From Solirubrobacterales bacterium (GTDB lineage: Bacteria > Actinomycetota > Thermoleophilia > Solirubrobacterales > Thermoleophilaceae): DNA of 53,245 nt. A program made the position numbers and the translations under genes. The stretch spans positions 1-53,245 of the forward strand of contig JAAYBF010000040.1 of NCBI GenBank assembly GCA_012718975.1, written 5' to 3'. How positions within the stretch are numbered: the first letter of the stretch is position 1; the number at the start of each line of letters is the position of its first letter. The notes beneath the pieces are model-generated. The model was given only the letters and a program-made list of their open reading frames with translations, was not told the DNA's origin and searched no databases. Shown here in pieces: positions 25,396-33,422 of the stretch.

Positions 25396-26298
25396 TCAGG
25401 GCGCGGCGGCGGGCTCGCGGACGAAGCGCTCGATCAGCTCGGCGAGGCGGGCCGGCTCGTCCTCCATCGAGAAGGTCCGCGCGCCCTCGATCAGCTCCAG
25501 CCGGCTGTTCGGCAGCACCGCCGCCAGCTCGTGGGCGTGCGCGACCGGGAAGACGCGGTCCTCCGCCGACCAGGCGATCAGCGCCGGCCGGTCGAAGCCG
25601 CCCAGCAGGTCCGCGGCGCGGCGCGTCTGGGCTGGGTCGAGGCCGAGGATCAGCCGGCGGGCGTCGTCGCGGACGGCGCGGTCCTCGATCGCCGGATAGA
25701 CGTAGGAGTCCTGGGCCGCGCGGTCGATCGGCCGGGTGGTCAGCCAGCCGAAGGCCAGCGGCGACCGGAGCATCGGCCCGAGCCGCATCGACTGGAGCAT
25801 CAGCCCCATCAGCGGCGGGACGCGGGCGATCAGCTCGAGGTAGCGGAACAGCTTCGGAGGGAAGTCGTCGCGGAAGTCGCACGACGTCAGCACGAGCCGG
25901 CCGACGCGCTCCGGCCGCGTGGTGACGAGCATCTGGCAGAGCGCGCCGCCGGTGTCGTTGCCGACCACGGTCGCGTCCTCGAGGCCGAGCGCCTCGAGCG
26001 CGTCGGCGACGAGCTCCGCCATCGCCGGCGGGTCGACCGCCGTGCCCGGCGCGAGCGGCAGGTTGTGCGCGCCGAGCGGGAGGTCGAGCGTCACGCAGCG
26101 GTGCTCGGGCGCGAGGCGGGCGACGACCTTGCGCCAGAGGTTCGCGTTGACGAGGAAGCCGTGCACGAAGACGATCGCCGGCCCCTCGCCGACGTCGTGA
26201 TAGGCGATCCGGCCGTGGCGCAGGTCGAGCGTGCGCGCCGGGCCGAGCGCGGGGTCGCGCCAGCGCCGTCGGTCGGTCGTCGTCGTGGTCGTGGTCAT
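25396..26298 (-). CDS. Alpha/beta hydrolase with Asp nucleophile but no obvious catalytic His
   Basis: A 300-aa alpha/beta-fold protein. The oxyanion motif HGFLVNANLW and nucleophile elbow VVGNDTGG (Asp) match haloalkane dehalogenase/epoxide hydrolase-like enzymes. The acidic residue sits in WSAEDRVFP. The usual C-terminal catalytic His appears replaced: the stretch reads GARTFSMEDEP where GxxHF is expected. The N-terminus has a poly-Thr run from a GTC/GAC-type simple repeat. GGGGAG precedes the ATG. It is divergent from a TetR gene with an operator between, so its transcription is probably repressed by that regulator. Confidence 0.82.
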   Translation of the reverse strand: MTTTTTTTDRRRWRDPALGPARTLDLRHGRIAYHDVGEGPAIVFVHGFLVNANLWRKVVARLAPEHRCVTLDLPLGAHNLPLAPGTAVDPPAMAELVADALEALGLEDATVVGNDTGGALCQMLVTTRPERVGRLVLTSCDFRDDFPPKLFRYLELIARVPPLMGLMLQSMRLGPMLRSPLAFGWLTTRPIDRAAQDSYVYPAIEDRAVRDDARRLILGLDPAQTRRAADLLGGFDRPALIAWSAEDRVFPVAHAHELAAVLPNSRLELIEGARTFSMEDEPARLAELIERFVREPAAAP

Positions 26299-26337
26299 CG
26301 CGCTCCCCTTCGCTGGCCTGCGGACGGTCGCCGTACA

Positions 26338-26358
26338 ACATACATACTGCCTGTATGT
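26338..26358. promoter_or_regulatory. TetR-type operator between divergent genes
   Basis: ACATACA (26338-26344) and TGTATGT (26352-26358) form a perfect 7-bp inverted repeat around 7 nt, with a nested ACATAC/GTATGT pair (26342-26347 and 26353-26358). It lies 39 bp before the hydrolase start and 12 bp before the tetR -10 (TAGGGT, 26371-26376), where a TetR dimer would repress both. Confidence 0.8.
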
Positions 26359-26383
26359 GTTTCAAGCGGTTAGGGTCCATGCC

Positions 26384-26983
26384 GTGGCCGAGACCCGCCG
26401 GAGACCCCGCGCCGACCGCTCCGAGGCCACCCGCGCCAAGCTCGTCGCGGCGGCGCGCGAGCTGTTTCGCGAGCACGGCTACGGCGGCGTCGGCACCGAG
26501 GAGGTCGTCCGCCGGGCCGACGTCACGCGCGGCGCCCTCTACCACCACTTCGCCGACAAGCGCGACCTCTTCCGCGCCGTCCACGAGCAGGTCGAGGCCG
26601 AGACGATCGCCGCGATCGCCGCCGAGATGGAGTCCGCCGAGACCCCCTACGCCCTGCTCGAGACCGGGATCCGCTCCTTCCTCGACGTCTGCACCGACCC
26701 GGCGGTGACCCGCATCACGCTGATCGACGCGCCGCCGGTGCTCGGCTGGGCGGAGTGGCGCGAGATCGACATGCGCCACGGGCTCGGGCTCGTCGTCGCC
26801 GGGCTGCAGGGGGCGATCGACGCGGGTGCGCTCGCCCCGCGCCCGGTCGTGCCGCTCGCCCACCTGCTCGTCGGGGCGATGGGCGAGGCCGGGATGATGA
26901 TCGCCAACGCCGACGACCCGGAGGCGGCGCGCGCCGAGGTCGAGCCGGCGCTGCTCGGCCTGCTCGAGGCGCTGCGCGCCTGA
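26384..26983 (+). CDS. TetR-family transcriptional regulator
   Basis: A 199-aa repressor. The N-terminal helix-turn-helix is ARELFREHGYGGVGTEEVVRR then GALYHHFADKRDLF, the strongly conserved TetR recognition region. The C-terminal domain (residues 60-199) is the ligand-binding part; LIDAPPVLGWAEWREID suggests the common TetR C-terminal family with unknown ligand. GTG 26384 lies 7 nt after TAGGGT. Divergent orientation and the shared palindrome imply control of itself and the adjacent alpha/beta hydrolase. It ends 6 nt from the convergent alkylsulfatase gene. Confidence 0.9.
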   Translation: MAETRRRPRADRSEATRAKLVAAARELFREHGYGGVGTEEVVRRADVTRGALYHHFADKRDLFRAVHEQVEAETIAAIAAEMESAETPYALLETGIRSFLDVCTDPAVTRITLIDAPPVLGWAEWREIDMRHGLGLVVAGLQGAIDAGALAPRPVVPLAHLLVGAMGEAGMMIANADDPEAARAEVEPALLGLLEALRA

Positions 26984-26989
26984 GACCGC

Positions 26990-28894
26990 TCAGCCGGCGT
27001 CCGGCGGCGCCGGCACGAGCGGGAAGTCGCCCGACGGCTGGTCGAGCAGCTCGAACAGCCGCCCCAGCCGCGTCGGGTCGCCGGTGATCGCGATGCGACC
27101 CTCGCCCAGCAGCGCCGGCAGGTCGGCGGTGCCGGCGACGATCGCGTCGAGGACCGCGCGGTCGAGCTCGATCGTCGCGTCCGGCTCGCCCTCGCGCGGT
27201 CCGGGCCGGTGGTGGAGCACGCCGTTGGAGACCGTGACCGCGTGGCGCTCGCCGACGTCGCCGAACACCCAGTCGACGGCGATCTCCTCCCCGGCCGCCC
27301 GCTCGCCGTCGAGCCGGATCGCCATCGCGGCGAAGATCCGGTCGGTCCCCAGGCCGGAGACCATGTCGAGCGGCGGGCGGACCATCCCCCCGCCGGCCGG
27401 ACCCTCGCGCAGCTCGCGCGCGCCAGTCAGGAAGAAGTTGCGCCAGGTCGCGTTCTCGGCGCCGTAGCCGAGCTGGGTCAGGGCGGCGGCGGCGAGCTCG
27501 CGCGCCCCGTCGTGGTCCGGCCGCGCCCGCAGCACGTGGTCGAGCACCTCGGCGACCCAGCGGAAGTCGCCGTCGGCGAACGCCCCACGAGCGCGCTCGA
27601 CGACCGCGTCGGGGCCGCCCATGTACTCGACGTAGCGGCGCGCCGCAGCGTCCGGCGGATGTGGCCACAGGTGGGCCGGGTTGCCGTCGAACCAGCCCAT
27701 GTAGCGCTGGTAGATGCCCTTGACGTTGTGGCTGACCGAGCCGTAGTAGCCGCGGCAGTGCCACTCGCGCTCGAGCGCCGGCGGCAGCTCGAGCCGCTCG
27801 GCGATCTCGGCACCGCTGTGGCCGCGGTTCATCAGCCGGACGGTCTGGTCGTGCAGATAGGCGTAGAGGTCGCGCTGGAGGCCGAGGAAGCGGGCGATCC
27901 CCGCCTCGCCCCAGGTCGGCCACTGATGGCCGGCGAAGAGCGCGTCGGCACGGCCGCCGAAGCGCGTCAGCGCGTCGTCGAGCGAGTCCGCCCAGAGGCG
28001 GGCGTCGCGCACCTCGGCGCCGCGCGGAGTGATCACGTTGTGGAGGTTGCGGGTCGCGTTCTCGGCGACGCAGAGCGCCCGCTGGCCGCACAGCAGGAAG
28101 TTCATCTCGGCCGGCGCCTCGGTGCCCGAGACGATCTGGAACTCCAGCTCGATCCCGTCGACGACCTCGGTCTGGCCGGTCGCGACGATCTCGACCGTCG
28201 GGGCGATCAGGGTGATCGTCCCGCGCGAGGTGGCGTAGCCGAGGCCGCAGGTCACCTGCCCCTCGGGGCCGGGCTCGAGTAGCGAGCCGTACATGTAGGC
28301 GGCGCGGCGGCTCATCGCGGTGCCGGCGAAGAGGTTCTCCGACACCGCGTGGTGGAGGAACCCCTCCGGGGCGAGCACCGGCACCTCGCCGGCCGCGACG
28401 GACGCGGCGTCGACGACCCCGCGCGCGCCGCCGAAGTGGTCGACGTGGGAGTGGGTGTAGAGCAGGCCGGTGACCGGGCGATCGCCGCGGTGGGCGCGGT
28501 AGAGCGCCAGCGCAGCCGCCGCCGTCTCCGCCGAGATCAGTGGGTCGATCACCAGGACGCCGCGCTCTCCCTCGACGATCGTCATGTTCGAGAGATCGAG
28601 GCCGCGCACCTGGTAGACGCCCTCGACGACCTCGAACAGCCCGTGCAGGCGCAGCAGCTGGGCCTGGCGCCAGAGGCTCGGATTGACGGTCTCGGGGCGG
28701 TCGCCGTCGAGGAACTCGTAGGCGGACACGTCCCAGACGACACGACCGTCGGTCGCGGCGACCAGCTCCGGCGACAGCGGCGCGACCAGCCCGCGCGCGG
28801 CGTCCTCGAAGTCGGAGCGGTCGCCGAACGCCAGCCGCAGCTCGATCGCCTCGTTGGCGGCCGCGACCGCCGGCTCCACCCCTGCCTGATCCAT
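26990..28894 (-). CDS. Alkyl/aryl-sulfatase, metallo-beta-lactamase type (SdsA1/BDS1-like)
   Basis: A 634-aa enzyme hydrolysing alkyl sulfate esters such as SDS to alcohol and sulfate. The zinc site is THSHVDHFGG (about residue 146), with FAGHQWPTWG downstream and the dimerisation helix region in the middle. The C-terminal 130 residues are an SCP2-like lipid-binding domain (AVTVSNGVLHHRPG). No signal peptide is seen, unlike the periplasmic P. aeruginosa enzyme. GGGGAG lies 7 nt before the ATG. The quinone oxidoreductase gene 32 bp upstream on the same strand may be co-transcribed. Confidence 0.9.
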   Translation of the reverse strand: MDQAGVEPAVAAANEAIELRLAFGDRSDFEDAARGLVAPLSPELVAATDGRVVWDVSAYEFLDGDRPETVNPSLWRQAQLLRLHGLFEVVEGVYQVRGLDLSNMTIVEGERGVLVIDPLISAETAAAALALYRAHRGDRPVTGLLYTHSHVDHFGGARGVVDAASVAAGEVPVLAPEGFLHHAVSENLFAGTAMSRRAAYMYGSLLEPGPEGQVTCGLGYATSRGTITLIAPTVEIVATGQTEVVDGIELEFQIVSGTEAPAEMNFLLCGQRALCVAENATRNLHNVITPRGAEVRDARLWADSLDDALTRFGGRADALFAGHQWPTWGEAGIARFLGLQRDLYAYLHDQTVRLMNRGHSGAEIAERLELPPALEREWHCRGYYGSVSHNVKGIYQRYMGWFDGNPAHLWPHPPDAAARRYVEYMGGPDAVVERARGAFADGDFRWVAEVLDHVLRARPDHDGARELAAAALTQLGYGAENATWRNFFLTGARELREGPAGGGMVRPPLDMVSGLGTDRIFAAMAIRLDGERAAGEEIAVDWVFGDVGERHAVTVSNGVLHHRPGPREGEPDATIELDRAVLDAIVAGTADLPALLGEGRIAITGDPTRLGRLFELLDQPSGDFPLVPAPPDAG

Positions 28895-28926
28895 CCCCTG
28901 CCTCCCCCGCCGCGCGGCGGTCTCTC

Positions 28927-29865
28927 CTACGTCGTCAGCACGATCTTGCCGAGCTTTCCACCGGCGGTGAAGCGCTCGTAGGCCTCCGCCGCCTCGGCGA
29001 GCGGGAACTCGGCCGCGACCGGCACCCGCAGCGCCCCGGACCGAAACAGCGGCAGCACCTCGGCCTCGACCCGCCGCATCGCCAGCGCCTTCTCCTCCAG
29101 CGGGCGGGCGCGCAGCGTCGAGCCGGAGATCCGGCCGCGCTTGCCCATCAGCGCCACGAGGTTCAGCTCGGCCTTGATCCCGGCGCCGACGCCGATCACG
29201 ACGATCCGCCCGCCGGTCGCCAGCGCTCTCAGGTCGTCGGGAACGTTCGGGCCGCCGACCAGCTCGAGCACGACGTCGAACGGACCGTGCTCGCCGAAGC
29301 CCTCGGGCGCGACCGCCTCGGCGCCCAGCTCCGCGACCGCGGGCCGCAGCGCCTCGTTCCGGACGGTCGCCGTCACGCGCGCGCCGGCCGCGCGGCCGAG
29401 CTGGACCGCCGCGGTGCCGACGCCGCCCGCCCCGCCGTGGACGAGCAGCCGCTCGCCCGGACGCAGCTCGCCCTGGCCCATGATCGCGTCGTGGGCGGTG
29501 ACGAACACCTCGGCCAGACCGCCGGCCGCCGGCCAGTCGAGCTCCTCGGGGACCGGCATCGCCGCACGCTCGTGGAGCACCGCAAGCTCAGCCTGCCCGC
29601 CGCCGCCGACGATCGCCATCACCCGGTCGCCGACGGCGAAGCGCTCCGCCCCCGGCCCGCGCTCGACCACCTCTCCGGCCAGCTCGAGGCCGGGGATGTC
29701 CGGCGGCGACCCGGGCGGCGCCGGATAGGCGCCCTTGCGCTGGAGGATGTCGGCTCCGTTGATGCCCGCCGCCCGGACGGCCACGAGGATCTCCCCGGGC
29801 CCGGGGGTCGGGTCGGGGCGCTCGGCGATCGCCAGCTCCCCGTCGGCGACTGTCACGGCTCGCAT
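28927..29865 (-). CDS. Zinc-independent quinone oxidoreductase (MDR family)
   Basis: A 312-aa medium-chain NAD(P)H-dependent oxidoreductase. It has AAGINGADILQRKGAYP and PGLELAGEVVERG at the N-terminus, the nucleotide-binding VHGGAGGVGTAAVQLGRAAG, and LGKIVLTT at the C-terminus, matching PIG3/QOR-like enzymes. Catalytic zinc ligands are absent. Usual role: reduction of quinones or enones. The ATG is 7 nt after TAGGCT (29878-29873), so probably leaderless. Confidence 0.88.
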   Translation of the reverse strand: MRAVTVADGELAIAERPDPTPGPGEILVAVRAAGINGADILQRKGAYPAPPGSPPDIPGLELAGEVVERGPGAERFAVGDRVMAIVGGGGQAELAVLHERAAMPVPEELDWPAAGGLAEVFVTAHDAIMGQGELRPGERLLVHGGAGGVGTAAVQLGRAAGARVTATVRNEALRPAVAELGAEAVAPEGFGEHGPFDVVLELVGGPNVPDDLRALATGGRIVVIGVGAGIKAELNLVALMGKRGRISGSTLRARPLEEKALAMRRVEAEVLPLFRSGALRVPVAAEFPLAEAAEAYERFTAGGKLGKIVLTT

Positions 29866-29943
29866 GCGGGGCAGCCTATTCGCTGCGCCCCCGCGGGCCG
29901 GGCGCGGCCGCCCACCGCTTCAGCCAGAGCGGGCCCGCGCCGA

Positions 29944-29973
29944 TTGACGCTCAGGAGCCGAGGAAGCAGAATC
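29944..29973 (+). promoter_or_regulatory. Candidate promoter of the DUF7144 gene
   Basis: TTGACG (29944-29949) and AGAATC (29968-29973) are 18 nt apart, 40 bp before the ATG at 30013. AAGGGGG near 29996 is a possible ribosome site, though its spacing of about 12 nt is long. Confidence 0.4.
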
Positions 29974-30012
29974 GGCCGTGACCACCCAATCGACAAGGGG
30001 GACCTTCTCTCC

Positions 30013-30405
30013 ATGGAGGCTTCGGGAGCACCACGACAGGGCACCGGCTGGGCGGCGTTCGCCGCCACGATGATGCTCGTCGTCGGCACCTTCAACGTCA
30101 TCTGGGGCTTCGTCGCCCTGGTCGACGACAACTACTTCCAGAACGACTCGCTGCTGCTGTGGAGCCTCAACTCCTGGGGCGCGATCCACATCGTCATCGG
30201 CGCGCTGCAGCTGCTGACCTCGCTGCTGATCTTCAGCGGCTCGGGCGCCGGCGCGGTGCTGGGGATCATGTTCGCCTTCGTCAGCGCGATCGGCGCCCTG
30301 CTGGCGATCGGCGCCTACCCGATCTGGTCGGTGATCATCATCGTGATCGACGGCCTGGTGATCTACGCCCTGACCGTCTACGGCTACGCGTTCAGGACCG
30401 ACTGA
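30013..30405 (+). CDS. DUF7144-like four-helix membrane protein
   Basis: A 130-aa integral membrane protein with four predicted helices (WAAFAATMMLVVGTFNVIWG; WGAIHIVIGALQLLTSLLIF; VLGIMFAFVSAIGALLAIG; WSVIIIVIDGLVIYALTVYG). The Trp/Gly pattern and the yFqNDSLLLWSLNSWG loop match a widespread actinobacterial family of unknown function. Single-gene unit between two minus-strand genes. Start ATG 30013. Confidence 0.82.
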   Translation: MEASGAPRQGTGWAAFAATMMLVVGTFNVIWGFVALVDDNYFQNDSLLLWSLNSWGAIHIVIGALQLLTSLLIFSGSGAGAVLGIMFAFVSAIGALLAIGAYPIWSVIIIVIDGLVIYALTVYGYAFRTD

Positions 30406-30447
30406 CCGCCGGCGCGCGCGGCCGCCACGGAGCTGGCGGCCGCGGCG

Positions 30448-31530
30448 CTAGGCGCCGCCGTACCTTCGCCGCTGCATCGTCACGCCGACGAGGCCGAGCG
30501 GCAGGGGCAGCCAGTACTGGAACAGGCGGTAGGCGAACGTCGCCAGGACCGCCGCGCCCGCGCCGACCCCGGCGAGCGCGAGCGTCGCGGTCAGCCCGGC
30601 CTCGACGAAGCCGAGGCCGCCGGGAGTGACCGGGATCTGCGCCAGCACCTGGGCGGCGCAGAACGCGAGCAGCACCAGCGCCGGGCGTGGCGTCGACCCG
30701 ACCGCGGCGAGCGCCGCGAGCAGCGTCCCGTAGTCGAAGGCCCAGCGGCCGACCGTCGCGGCCAGCGCGCGCTTCCAGCGCGGGCCGAGCGTGGCGAGGA
30801 TGCGGTCGCGCTCGAGCAGCAGCCGGTCGGCGAGCCCGACCAGCGGCGGCGACCGCCGCCGCAGGCGGTTGCGGACGCGCTGGATCGTCATCCCGACCCA
30901 GGCGAGCGGCGCGTCGAAGGCGAGCAGGACCGCGCTGACCGCGAACAGGGCCCCGAAGACGACGAGACCGAGCACCGTCGCCTCGACGAGGCTGGCGTCG
31001 ACGCCACCGCGGATCAGCGTCGGGATCGTCAGCACCGGCAGCGCCAGGACGACGCCGAAGGTCAGCAGGTTCGCGGCCGTGAGGCCCGCGACCGCGCGGG
31101 CGCGCTCGATCCCCGCCTGGACGAGCATCTTGTACTGCAGCGCCGCGCCGACCGCCCCGCCGCCGGGAGCGACCCGGGCGAGCGCGTTGCCGGCGAGCTG
31201 GGAGGCGATCACCGGATACCACTCGCGGGTGTGGATCGAGAGCCGCTGCAGCTCCCATAGGCAGGCCAGCGATGCGCCCTGCAGCAGCGCCATGCCCGCG
31301 AGCCACGCCGGCGCCAGGCGGTCGATGTCCTCCCAGGAGCCGAGCACCTCGAGCAGGCTCGGCGCGACGAGGTAGAGCGAGATGCCGGTGATGGTCAGCC
31401 AGATCAGCGTCCGGCGCAGGCTGCGGCCCGCCGGCTCCTCGACCTGGCCGCGCTCGATCTCGTGCTCGACGTCGGCGCGCAGCTCGACGGCTCGCTCGAG
31501 CCGGTCGCCGATCCTCTCGTGGCCGGCCAT
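30448..31530 (-). CDS. Flippase-like integral membrane protein (YbhN/LPG-synthase TM family)
   Basis: A 360-aa protein with about eight membrane segments and the family signature NALARVAPGGGAVGAALQYKML and QIPVTPGGLGFVEAGLT. These match the flippase-like membrane domain of lysylphosphatidylglycerol synthase; there is no catalytic C-terminal domain, so lipid transport is the likely role. ATG 31530 is 7 nt after TAACCT (31543-31538), whose TAA is the stop codon of the preceding rlmA gene. Confidence 0.85.
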   Translation of the reverse strand: MAGHERIGDRLERAVELRADVEHEIERGQVEEPAGRSLRRTLIWLTITGISLYLVAPSLLEVLGSWEDIDRLAPAWLAGMALLQGASLACLWELQRLSIHTREWYPVIASQLAGNALARVAPGGGAVGAALQYKMLVQAGIERARAVAGLTAANLLTFGVVLALPVLTIPTLIRGGVDASLVEATVLGLVVFGALFAVSAVLLAFDAPLAWVGMTIQRVRNRLRRRSPPLVGLADRLLLERDRILATLGPRWKRALAATVGRWAFDYGTLLAALAAVGSTPRPALVLLAFCAAQVLAQIPVTPGGLGFVEAGLTATLALAGVGAGAAVLATFAYRLFQYWLPLPLGLVGVTMQRRRYGGA

Positions 31531-31540
31531 CGCGCAGAGG

Positions 31541-32413
31541 TTACGGGCGGCCGCGGAGCGCCTCGCCGCGGCGCCGGTAGGCGGCGACCGCGACCGCGAG
31601 GGTGACCGTGAACGGCTCGCCGAGCGCGGCCACCCGGCGATCGATCTCGGCCGGCTCGAGGTGGCGGGCGCTCGGCCCCATCGCGACGATCTGGCCGAGC
31701 GCCGTCCGGTCGAGCTCGAGCGACGCCCGGACCGACACTCCCGCCGCGGGCGCGAACGCCCCGTCCAGCTGTCCGGCGACGCGCTCGCGCTTGCGCTCCG
31801 GCACGGTCAGCATCCCGAGGGCGGCGACGGCCTCGGCGAGGTGGCCCGGCTCGGGGGTCGCCACCACGAGCGCCCCGCCCGGCGCCACGACGCGCGCGAG
31901 CTCGGCCGGGTCGCGCGGGGCGAAGACGCTCAGAGCGACCGCGGCCGCGCCGTCGCGCAGCGGCAGCCCGCCCCAGGCGTCGCAGCCGACGGCGGCCGCA
32001 CGCGGGTGGGCGCGGGCCGCGGCGCGCAGCGCGTGCTTGGAGATGTCGAGCGCGATGCCGCGCCGCTCGGGCAGGCGGTCGAGGACCGCCGCGAGGTGGT
32101 GGCCGGTGCCGGCGCCGACGTCGACGACCGCGCCGGCGGGGGCGTCCGGTCCCGCGAGGGCCGCGGCCGCAGCGTCGGCGAGCGCGTCGCTGACCGCGGC
32201 GAAGTGGCCGGCCCCGAGGAAGTCGGCCCGGGCGCGGACCATCGCGGCGGTGTCGGCGCTTCCGGTGCGCGCGTTGCCCGGCAGCAGGTTGACGTAGCCC
32301 TGGCGAGCGACGTCGAAGACGTGACCGCTCGCGCAGCGGACACTGCCGTCGTCGAGGGTCAGGGTGCCGGAGCAGTGCGGGCAGCGGAGGGCGTCGATCG
32401 CGTCGGCGAGCAC
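31541..32413 (-). CDS. rlmA: 23S rRNA guanine-N1 methyltransferase, RlmA-like
   Basis: A 290-aa SAM-dependent RNA methyltransferase. The N-terminal zinc finger is CPHC (11-14) with CASGH (27-31), followed by GYVNLLPG, the RlmA hallmark. The SAM loop is VVDVGAGTGHHL, with LSVFAPRDPAELARVV downstream. RlmA modifies G745 or G748 in 23S rRNA; some actinobacterial members give macrolide resistance. Which base is modified here cannot be told from sequence. GTG 32413 follows TAGTCT (32425-32420) by 6 nt, and that hexamer starts with the stop codon of the MscS gene. Confidence 0.85.
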   Translation of the reverse strand: MLADAIDALRCPHCSGTLTLDDGSVRCASGHVFDVARQGYVNLLPGNARTGSADTAAMVRARADFLGAGHFAAVSDALADAAAAALAGPDAPAGAVVDVGAGTGHHLAAVLDRLPERRGIALDISKHALRAAARAHPRAAAVGCDAWGGLPLRDGAAAVALSVFAPRDPAELARVVAPGGALVVATPEPGHLAEAVAALGMLTVPERKRERVAGQLDGAFAPAAGVSVRASLELDRTALGQIVAMGPSARHLEPAEIDRRVAALGEPFTVTLAVAVAAYRRRGEALRGRP

Positions 32414-32422
32414 CGCGCCAGA

Positions 32423-33373
32423 CTACGGCCGCGGCGTCGCGCCGGCGTCGCGCGGTGCGAAGCTCGCGACCGCGTCGAGCACCTCGCGCGCGAGGCGGCC
32501 ACCGTCGCGCGGGTCGTTCGGCGTCGCCTCGACGCGAACGACGACCTCGTCGCCGTCGAACTCCTCGAGCGCCACGTGCGGCTCGCGCTTGGTGCTGACG
32601 CCGATCGCGCGGTCGATCGCCCGCTGGACCGCCTCGGGGTCGACGCCGAACGGCAGCCGGGCGCGCATGTCGACGGCGGCCGGCTCCCGCCGCGGGCGCG
32701 CGGACATCGTCAGCGCGGTGTTGTTCGGGACGAGCACCAGGTCGTCGCCGTCGTGCATCGTCACGTAGAGCAGGCCGTGGGCGGCGACGGTGCCCTCGAC
32801 GTCCATGCCGAAGCCGGCGAAGCGGACCCGGTCGCCGACGCGGAACGGTCGCGCCGCGAGCAGCACGATGCCGGCGAAGATGTTGCCGATCGTCTGCTGG
32901 GCCGCGAGGCCGACGACGATCGCGGTGAAGCCGGCTCCCGCGGCGAGCGTGGTCGGCGGGATCCCCGCGAGGCGGAGGCTGACGAGCACGGCGGCGGCGA
33001 GCAGGCCGAGTTGGATCGCGAAGCCGACCACGCCGGCGGTTCCGACGTCGAGGCCCCGGGTCAGACGCGGCTGCAGCGCCCGGGCGACGTTGCGCGCCAC
33101 CGACCAGCCGAGCAGCATCAGCACCGCCGCGGTCGCGAGCCGGATCGGGCGGTCGATGCCGAAGAGCTCGCGCCGGTAGGCGTAGGCGACCCCGAGGATC
33201 GCCAGCAGCCCGATCAGCAGCGGCAGCTGGCGCCGCGCCCGCCGCGCCGCCTCCGCCGCCTGCGCGCGCAGCGCCCAGGAGGGTATGCGCCGCATCCGGT
33301 GACGCAGCGGCAGCCGTGCCGCGCGGCCGTTGCCATTGCCGTTGCCATTTCCGTTGCCGTCGACGATCTCCAC
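32423..33373 (-). CDS. MscS-family mechanosensitive channel
   Basis: About 316 aa: three N-terminal membrane segments, then the pore helix region LAAGAGFTAIVVGLAAQQTIGNIFAGIVLL and the MscS beta domain FRVGDRVRFAG plus LVLVPNNTAL. It likely releases solutes during osmotic downshock. I chose GTG 33373; it adds an Asn-Gly repeat (VDGNGNGNGNGNG) before the first helix. ATG 33295 (MRRIPSW) is the alternative and would remove it. It is the first gene of a tightly packed MscS-rlmA-flippase set, although each member has its own leaderless-type hexamer. Confidence 0.83.
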   Translation of the reverse strand: MEIVDGNGNGNGNGNGRAARLPLRHRMRRIPSWALRAQAAEAARRARRQLPLLIGLLAILGVAYAYRRELFGIDRPIRLATAAVLMLLGWSVARNVARALQPRLTRGLDVGTAGVVGFAIQLGLLAAAVLVSLRLAGIPPTTLAAGAGFTAIVVGLAAQQTIGNIFAGIVLLAARPFRVGDRVRFAGFGMDVEGTVAAHGLLYVTMHDGDDLVLVPNNTALTMSARPRREPAAVDMRARLPFGVDPEAVQRAIDRAIGVSTKREPHVALEEFDGDEVVVRVEATPNDPRDGGRLAREVLDAVASFAPRDAGATPRP

Positions 33374-33422
33374 CCCCGTCCGCCTTCCCGCAGCCCGCCG
33401 ACCGGTAAACGTGGGGGGGCCT

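Noticed and set aside
29961-29975. Another copy of the nested stem-loop element (AGGAAGCAG near 29961)
   Set aside because: Only nine bases match and none of the helices can form around it.
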